The notes below the pieces were generated by a model, which worked only from the letters and a program-made list of their open reading frames with translations, was not told the DNA's origin and searched no databases. Positions 5,241-9,511 of a stretch of 9,511 nt of DNA are shown here, one piece after another. Source of the stretch: Gemmatimonadota bacterium (GTDB lineage: Bacteria; Gemmatimonadota; Gemmatimonadetes; Gemmatimonadales; GWC2-71-9); assembly GCA_003220975.1 (NCBI GenBank), contig QHTX01000085.1:32046-41556 (forward strand). Reading direction: 5' to 3'. Made by a program: the position numbers and the translations under genes. How positions within the stretch are numbered: position 1 is the stretch's first letter; every line of letters starts with the position of its first letter.

Positions 5241-5969
5241 TTATCGCACCGGCAGCTCGACGTGCAGATGGTCCGCGGTGCCCAGGTGGCGCAGCGTCGC
5301 AAAGCCCATGCTCCAGAAGTACGCCTGCACCACCCGGTTCTTCACCCCACTGCGGCCCTCGGTGCGGAGGTCCACGGCGTGCGCGTAGCCGTCCCGTTGC
5401 ACGTAGTGCAACGACCCGTCGGACACAGGGAGCCCCATCGCCGGGTAGTCCGCCGGCCGGCGCGTCAGGTCGGTGATCAGGAGATCCCGATCGACGAGGA
5501 TCCACGTGCTGAGCGCCACGCGCAGCAACGGGTGGAGCGACGTGTAGTACGCGCGCACCCGATCGGACTTCGCGTTTCCACTCGAGAGGTAGATGAGCGC
5601 GTAGCCGCAGTACGCCACCACCAGCGGTAGGGCGACTCGTCGGGCGAGCGCGAGTAGCCGCACCCGGCCGGTGAGCCGGTGCGAAACCCACGCTCCATAC
5701 GCCGTGACGAGCCCGAACGTGCATCCGGCGCCTGCCGCGAGCGCCAACCAGGGGGAGGCGTGGTGGTGCAGATACAAGGAGGACGCAACGCGGACGAGGA
5801 CGAGGAACGGCAGCACCGCGAGCACGGCGAGCTGGCCGGCCGCCGTGGCGAGCGCCGCCGCGAGGTCAGCCGGTCGGCGCGCGGCCCCGGGCGCCGGCTG
5901 ACCGGTGATCCGCGATTCGATGCGCGCCCAGTCGCCCAGGGCCTCGAGCTTGAGATCCGGACTCACCAC
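5241..5969 (-). CDS. Membrane protein with possible LAS/M15-type metallopeptidase C-terminal domain
   Basis: The 242 residues have a hydrophilic N-terminus (1-36), three predicted transmembrane helices (about 37-59, 73-95 and 111-129) and a soluble C-terminal domain (about 140-242). That domain carries SLHYVQRDGYAHAVDLRT (186-203) and ends TADHLHVELPVR (231-242). LAS/M15 peptidoglycan peptidases bind zinc through His...Asp and a final His, with a catalytic acidic residue three positions before that last His. His188, Asp200, Asp233 and His236 fit this pattern, but the His-Asp spacing (11 residues between) is longer than the classical SxHxxGxAxD. The assignment is therefore tentative; a cell-wall peptidase acting on the outer side would suit. 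GTG start at 5969; GTG 5966 is also possible. No clear Shine-Dalgarno is seen. It lies 47 bp after the TonB-C gene and 10 bp before the small gene. Confidence 0.75.
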   Translation of the reverse strand: MVSPDLKLEALGDWARIESRITGQPAPGAARRPADLAAALATAAGQLAVLAVLPFLVLVRVASSLYLHHHASPWLALAAGAGCTFGLVTAYGAWVSHRLTGRVRLLALARRVALPLVVAYCGYALIYLSSGNAKSDRVRAYYTSLHPLLRVALSTWILVDRDLLITDLTRRPADYPAMGLPVSDGSLHYVQRDGYAHAVDLRTEGRSGVKNRVVQAYFWSMGFATLRHLGTADHLHVELPVR

Positions 5970-6016
5970 GGCGCCACACTACGTCGAGCCGCGCCGCCGG
6001 GTTCCGCCAATGAGGG

Positions 6017-6415
6017 CTACGGCCCGCTACGTCGGATCGAGAAATCAGCCGGGATCGTCACCATTTTCTGGACCGCCGTCTTCCCCAGACGGGCGGGCTT
6101 GAAGCGGCACTGCACGGCCATCGTGATCGCCGCCCGGCTCAGGCCGTTATGGGAACTCTCGCGCACGACGATACGATCCGGGGCGACGCGGCCGAGCGTG
6201 TCCACCACGACCTCGAGCAGGACGTGGCCCCCGATACCACGTCGCTTGAGCGAGTCGGGATACTCGGGCTGGGGACAGTACAGGAGCTCGGGCGGGTGGT
6301 ACACGAGCCGCCTCGGCGGGATCGGGTCGAGGGGCTTCAGGACCGTTATCTGACCGGCGACCGGCCCGGCGGCGGCGAGGCCGAGCAGGATCGCCGCCGC
6401 CCACACTCGCATCAT
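6017..6415 (-). CDS. Exported TonB C-terminal-domain protein
   Basis: The 132 residues start with a cleavable-looking signal peptide (1-21, ending GPVAGQ), then a short Pro-rich linker (28-42), then a TonB C-terminal domain (about 50-128): YPDSLKRRGIGGHVLLEVVVD, a G-V strand, a helix around SRAAITMAV, and FKPARLGKTAVQKMVTIPADF. True TonB has an N-terminal anchor helix and a long Pro-rich spacer that spans the periplasm. This protein is too short for that, so it is likely a periplasmic TonB-C accessory rather than the energy transducer. Cys47 and Cys103 could form a disulfide after export. Start at ATG 6415 or the adjacent ATG 6412, with no strong Shine-Dalgarno. It sits 27 bp downstream of the TIGR03118 gene. 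Confidence 0.82.
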   Translation of the reverse strand: MMRVWAAAILLGLAAAGPVAGQITVLKPLDPIPPRRLVYHPPELLYCPQPEYPDSLKRRGIGGHVLLEVVVDTLGRVAPDRIVVRESSHNGLSRAAITMAVQCRFKPARLGKTAVQKMVTIPADFSIRRSGP

Positions 6416-6435
6416 CTGATGACCACGGAGCGACA

Positions 6436-6452
6436 GGCGCCGCTACGGCGCC
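6436..6452 (-). terminator. Hairpin whose loop is the stop codon of the TIGR03118 gene
   Basis: On the minus strand CGGCGCC would be preceded by GGCGCCG and a 3-nt TAG loop: a perfect 7-bp stem (6436-6442 with 6446-6452) centred exactly on the stop codon at 6443-6445. There is no following T-run, so it is at best a weak or factor-dependent terminator or an RNA-stability element. The next gene starts only 20 bp later. Confidence 0.3.
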
Positions 6453-7576
6453 AGCCCGGGCGGCGAGGTCACCACCAGCTTCCCGAACAAGCCGTGCTCC
6501 TCGTCGAAGGGACCGGCCGTGAAGAACAGCGCGTTCGTCGGCCCGGCAGCCGCGCCGTTGCCGAAGGCGATGGCCCATAGGCCATCGATCGCGATCGGCC
6601 GGCCATCGGCGGCGTGCAGCTGGCCCCGCTGCTGCAGCTCGCCGTTGCCCTGGAAGCGGCCGAGGTCGAAGGCATTGATGTGGCCGTCGCCGAAGTTCCC
6701 AACGAGCAGGTTCCCGCTGAACTGTCCGAAATCGGCGGGAGCGAGGGCCAGCCCCCACGGCGAGTTGAGCCGCCCTTTGGAGGCCACCCGACGGAGCAGG
6801 TTGCCGTCCGTGTCGAAGGCGTTCACGAACCCGTGCCCCACGCCGGCGACGTCGTCCTCCTTGTCCGCGTCCTGGAGCGCGTAGGTGACGTAGATGGTGC
6901 CCCCCAGGTTCCGGATGCCGAACGGCGCGTAGCCCGCCGGCAGAGCGGGGTCGCTGAACCCCGCCGACACGAGATGGAAGCCGGCGTCGAACACGTCCAC
7001 CGTGGCCGCGCGGAAGTTGGCGGCGTAGAGACGGTCTCCGGCTGCGGTACCGGCGATGGCGAGCCCCTTGTACACGGCGCCGCCGGCCGAGTTGTCGACG
7101 GCGACGATCGCCTGCGTGACCGCTACGGCCGGGTTCCAGCCCAAGACCGTGCCGTGCTCGGTGACGAAAATGAAGCGGGCCGGGCCTGAAGCGGCGCCGC
7201 TGGACACGACAAAGCCGGCGCCGCCGTTGAAAACGATGCCGGTCGGCGCACCGGGAACGCTGACCGTCAGCGCGACCTTGGCGCCGGTGTTGCCGTTGTA
7301 GAGCGTGGAGAGGTCGGCGCCGTTGTCGGCGACCCACCACGGCGAGGTCGCGCTGGCAACCAGTCCCCAGGCGTTGACGAGGCCCGCATCGACGAGGTCC
7401 GCCGGCACGGCCCCATCGGACACCAGGTTGTGCTCCTCATAGAACGGCGAGGCGGCGGGTTGGAGCGAGAACGACGGCGATGTGAGGGGCGGAGCGGTGC
7501 TGCGCTCCCCGGCGCACGCAAGCGACAGCGCGCCGAGGACAGCGAGGGGCGCCCCCAGGATGCGGCGAGCAGCCAT
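6443..7576 (-). CDS. TIGR03118-family lipoprotein (beta-propeller-like)
   Basis: The 377 residues match the TIGR03118 family of exported proteins of unknown function. The family pattern is clear at the N-terminus (EEHNLVSDG, LVNAWGL, SPWWVADNG, LSTLYNG; about 47-95) and at the C-terminus (LWAIAFGNG, TNALFFTAGPFDEEHGLFGKL). Residues 1-20 are a signal sequence ending LSLAC, so Cys21 is probably lipidated and the protein anchored in the envelope. The lipobox is not ideal, with Ser at -3. The body has repeated short blocks such as GDRLYAANF and GNLLVGNFGDGHINAF that resemble NHL/propeller blades. Start ATG 7576 has AAAGGAG (7583-7589) 6 nt upstream, the best Shine-Dalgarno in the window. It lies 39 bp after the Asp-box gene. 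Substrate or partner is not known. Confidence 0.88.
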   Translation of the reverse strand: MAARRILGAPLAVLGALSLACAGERSTAPPLTSPSFSLQPAASPFYEEHNLVSDGAVPADLVDAGLVNAWGLVASATSPWWVADNGADLSTLYNGNTGAKVALTVSVPGAPTGIVFNGGAGFVVSSGAASGPARFIFVTEHGTVLGWNPAVAVTQAIVAVDNSAGGAVYKGLAIAGTAAGDRLYAANFRAATVDVFDAGFHLVSAGFSDPALPAGYAPFGIRNLGGTIYVTYALQDADKEDDVAGVGHGFVNAFDTDGNLLRRVASKGRLNSPWGLALAPADFGQFSGNLLVGNFGDGHINAFDLGRFQGNGELQQRGQLHAADGRPIAIDGLWAIAFGNGAAAGPTNALFFTAGPFDEEHGLFGKLVVTSPPGLAP

Positions 7577-7615
7577 GGGGATCTCCTTTCTACAGGTTTC
7601 CTGCGAACATGCACG

Positions 7616-9511
7616 TCACCGTACGGCGACTGCCTTCACCTCCACCGGCGCGCCCGCCACGAGCACCGGGGCGCTGTGATCCTGCGCCGTCTTGTTGAAC
7701 GCGGCCACGTCGGTCCGAAGCAGCTCGTTGAATCGCGTGAGGTAGGCGTCCAACTGGGCGCGCAGCTCCTTCAGCCGCTCGGCGACGACCGCGGTCGGCG
7801 GTTGGGCGTAGGCGAAGCCGAGCCCGAAGCCCAGCCCCTGCAGCCGGTCCTGGAAGCGGTTGAGATAGTGAATGTCGTCCTGCCCGGCGTCGCGCTGGAC
7901 GTCCGAGTTGTACAGACTGTCCTTCAGCTCCTTGAGCTTGCGGCCGAGGTCGCGCGCCTGCCGCGCCACCGGCGCCGTGGCCGTCGTGTCGCCTCGCATG
8001 TTTTCCCGCAACGCCTGCTGCGCGTTCTTGAGCTGGGTCTCGAGGCTCGCGATGCGGTTCAGCATCTCGTTCAGCGCCGACAGCGCGTTGCGCCATTCGA
8101 GCCCGGTGCGCAGCTGCGCCGCGAACCGGGCGGGGTCGCCGCCCAGCACGGGGTCGGGCTCCACGGTCACCTTCGTGGCCGCGGTCCGCCCGCCCGCCGT
8201 CAGAGCCACGCTGTAGGTCCCCGGACCCACGCGTGGGCCGAGCACGTTGCGGAATGGGTTCTCCTCCTCCTCGCCGGTCGGCGGCCGCTCGAAGGTGAGC
8301 CGCGTCGGCCCGGCGTAGCGCAGCACCCAGACGTAGCGGTTGACGCCCTGCTTTCCCGGAGCGCTCGAGTCCACCACCACCGTGTCGCCCCGACTGTCGG
8401 TCACCGTGACGATCACGCGCCCGCGCCGCGAGCGTCCCTGCGGCTCGCCTGGGGCGCCTTCGCCCTGCGGCGTGGCGCCGGTATCGAGCGCGGTCTTCAA
8501 GTAGTAGTCGATCACCACCCCGGCCGGCGCGTTCGGCGTGGTGAAGCGCGTCGGGGGCACGCCCGTCCGGCGCGGCCGCACGCGGATCTGCGCCGCCAGC
8601 GTGCTGAACACGTGGAGGTCCCGGGCCGCCACTTCCGGCGTCAGCTCCTCGAGCGCGGTGACGTTGTCGAGCACGAACAGCCCGCGGCCGTGGGTGGCGA
8701 CTACAAGGTCGTGCGACCGCTTGATGAATTGCAGATCGTAGACCGGCGCCGTTGGGAAGTCCGCCTTCAGGGCCTTCCAGGTCGCGCCGCCGTCGCGCGA
8801 GTACCACAGGGCCGCGTCGGTGCCGAGCACGAGCAAGCCGCGGGCGTTGGGGTCCTCCCGCACGACGCGCGCCGGCACATCCTGGGGGAGGCCCTTCGAG
8901 ATGTCGGTCCAGGTCTTCCCGTAGTCGCTGGTCTTGTAGACGTAGGGCCGGCGGTCCCCCAGCTCGTGGCGGTCGACAGCGACGTAGGCCGCGCCCGCGT
9001 CGAACGGCGAGATCCCGATCTGGTACACGCGCCCTTCTGCCCCCGCCCCCGCCCCCAGGCCAGGGAAGTGGCCTGCGACGTTCGTCCACGTCTTGCCGCC
9101 GTCGCGCGTCACCTGCACGAGGCCGTCGTCGGTGCCGACCCAGATCACGTTGGCGTCGGTCGGCGCGAGGTTCACGGTGAGGATCGTGTTGTAGGTCTCG
9201 GCGCCCGAGATGTCGTACTCGATCGGGCCGCCGCTCGTGACCTGCTTGGCCTTCTCGTTGCGCGTCAAGTCGGGACTGATCGCCGCCCAATGCTCGCCGC
9301 CGTCCGTCGTCTTGAACACCACGTTCCCGCCGAGGTACACGACGCTCGCGTCGGTCGGGGACACCGCGATGGGCGACGTCCAGTTGAAGCGATGCTTCAA
9401 CTCCGCCGGTTTCATCTCGGTCACGCCGGAGAGGTACGGCCGAATGGAACGGTTCAGCCCGGTCTTCAAGTCCACGCGGGTGATGTTGCCGTTCTGCGAG
9501 TCCACGTACAG
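7616..9511 (-). CDS. Sortilin/VPS10-like Asp-box (BNR) repeat protein, 5' end outside window
   Basis: The frame runs from the window edge to TGA at 7616, giving the C-terminal 631 residues; relatives are usually about 1,000 residues, so a signal peptide and first propeller blades are missing. Four Asp-boxes (S/T-x-D-x-G-x-T/H-W) are visible near partial residues 68-75, 135-142, 194-201 and 238-245, each the turn of a propeller blade. THGRGLFVLDN (273-283) closes the propeller, as in exported proteins often labelled glycosyl hydrolase or sortilin-like. A Ser/Thr/Pro-rich linker (about 320-365), a beta-sandwich (about 366-452) with PGTYSVAL, and a long helical region (about 465-610) follow. Predicted location is periplasmic or secreted. 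Enzyme activity is unproven: the usual annotation rests on the fold, and no catalytic residue can be assigned from this part. It is the first visible gene of the minus-strand cluster. Confidence 0.88.
   Translation of the reverse strand: MYVDSQNGNITRVDLKTGLNRSIRPYLSGVTEMKPAELKHRFNWTSPIAVSPTDASVVYLGGNVVFKTTDGGEHWAAISPDLTRNEKAKQVTSGGPIEYDISGAETYNTILTVNLAPTDANVIWVGTDDGLVQVTRDGGKTWTNVAGHFPGLGAGAGAEGRVYQIGISPFDAGAAYVAVDRHELGDRRPYVYKTSDYGKTWTDISKGLPQDVPARVVREDPNARGLLVLGTDAALWYSRDGGATWKALKADFPTAPVYDLQFIKRSHDLVVATHGRGLFVLDNVTALEELTPEVAARDLHVFSTLAAQIRVRPRRTGVPPTRFTTPNAPAGVVIDYYLKTALDTGATPQGEGAPGEPQGRSRRGRVIVTVTDSRGDTVVVDSSAPGKQGVNRYVWVLRYAGPTRLTFERPPTGEEEENPFRNVLGPRVGPGTYSVALTAGGRTAATKVTVEPDPVLGGDPARFAAQLRTGLEWRNALSALNEMLNRIASLETQLKNAQQALRENMRGDTTATAPVARQARDLGRKLKELKDSLYNSDVQRDAGQDDIHYLNRFQDRLQGLGFGLGFAYAQPPTAVVAERLKELRAQLDAYLTRFNELLRTDVAAFNKTAQDHSAPVLVAGAPVEVKAVAVR

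Noticed and set aside
4463..5476. 337-residue plus-strand frame across the end of proC and the opposite small gene
   Set aside because: It reads through proC out of frame, crosses the palindrome and has no coherent domain.
9040..9057. Short tandem CCCCCG repeats
   Set aside because: About three hexamer units inside the Asp-box gene encoding a Gly/Ala loop; ordinary low complexity in coding DNA.

Overview
This is a high-GC bacterial chromosomal window. The mix of genes suggests Gemmatimonadota or a similar soil or environmental phylum: a sortilin/VPS10-type Asp-box exoprotein, a TIGR03118-family lipoprotein, a stand-alone TonB C-terminal-domain protein, and a dap operon with short DapB and DapD proteins. 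The phylum is inferred from gene content only. No mobile element, CRISPR array, tRNA or rRNA was seen.

Layout. (1) Bases 1-1088, minus strand: the N-terminal 362 residues of an ammonium transporter (Amt); its 3' end lies outside the window. (2) Bases 1089-1633: a divergent intergenic region of about 545 bp. Its amt-proximal part is AT-richer and carries two matching operator-like inverted repeats (GTGCA-N5-TGCAC). Its dapB-proximal part is GC-rich and carries four potential stem-loops. (3) Bases 1634-4907, plus strand: a tight operon dapB-dapA-dapD-proC. Its genes overlap or nearly touch (4-nt overlap, 14-nt overlap, 7-nt gap). The first three genes encode consecutive steps of the succinylase branch of the diaminopimelate/lysine pathway: DapA makes hydroxy-tetrahydrodipicolinate, DapB reduces it, and DapD succinylates it. 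ProC makes proline from pyrroline-5-carboxylate. (4) Bases 4908-4927: a perfect 20-bp palindrome between the convergent gene sets. (5) Bases 4934-9511, minus strand: five closely spaced genes that look like one envelope/export cluster. In transcription order these are a 5'-truncated Asp-box (BNR/VPS10-like) protein, a TIGR03118 lipoprotein, a short exported TonB-C protein, a three-helix membrane protein with a possible LAS/M15-type metallopeptidase tail, and a 98-residue protein of unknown function.

How it fits together. The left half is nitrogen and amino-acid metabolism: ammonium uptake divergent from lysine/cell-wall and proline synthesis. The right half codes mostly for cell-surface or periplasmic proteins. 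No clearly new multi-gene system is evident. The most interesting unexplained elements are the paired GTGCA-N5-TGCAC sites, the structured dapB leader, the 20-bp palindrome, and the membrane protein with the metallopeptidase-like tail beside its small unknown neighbour.
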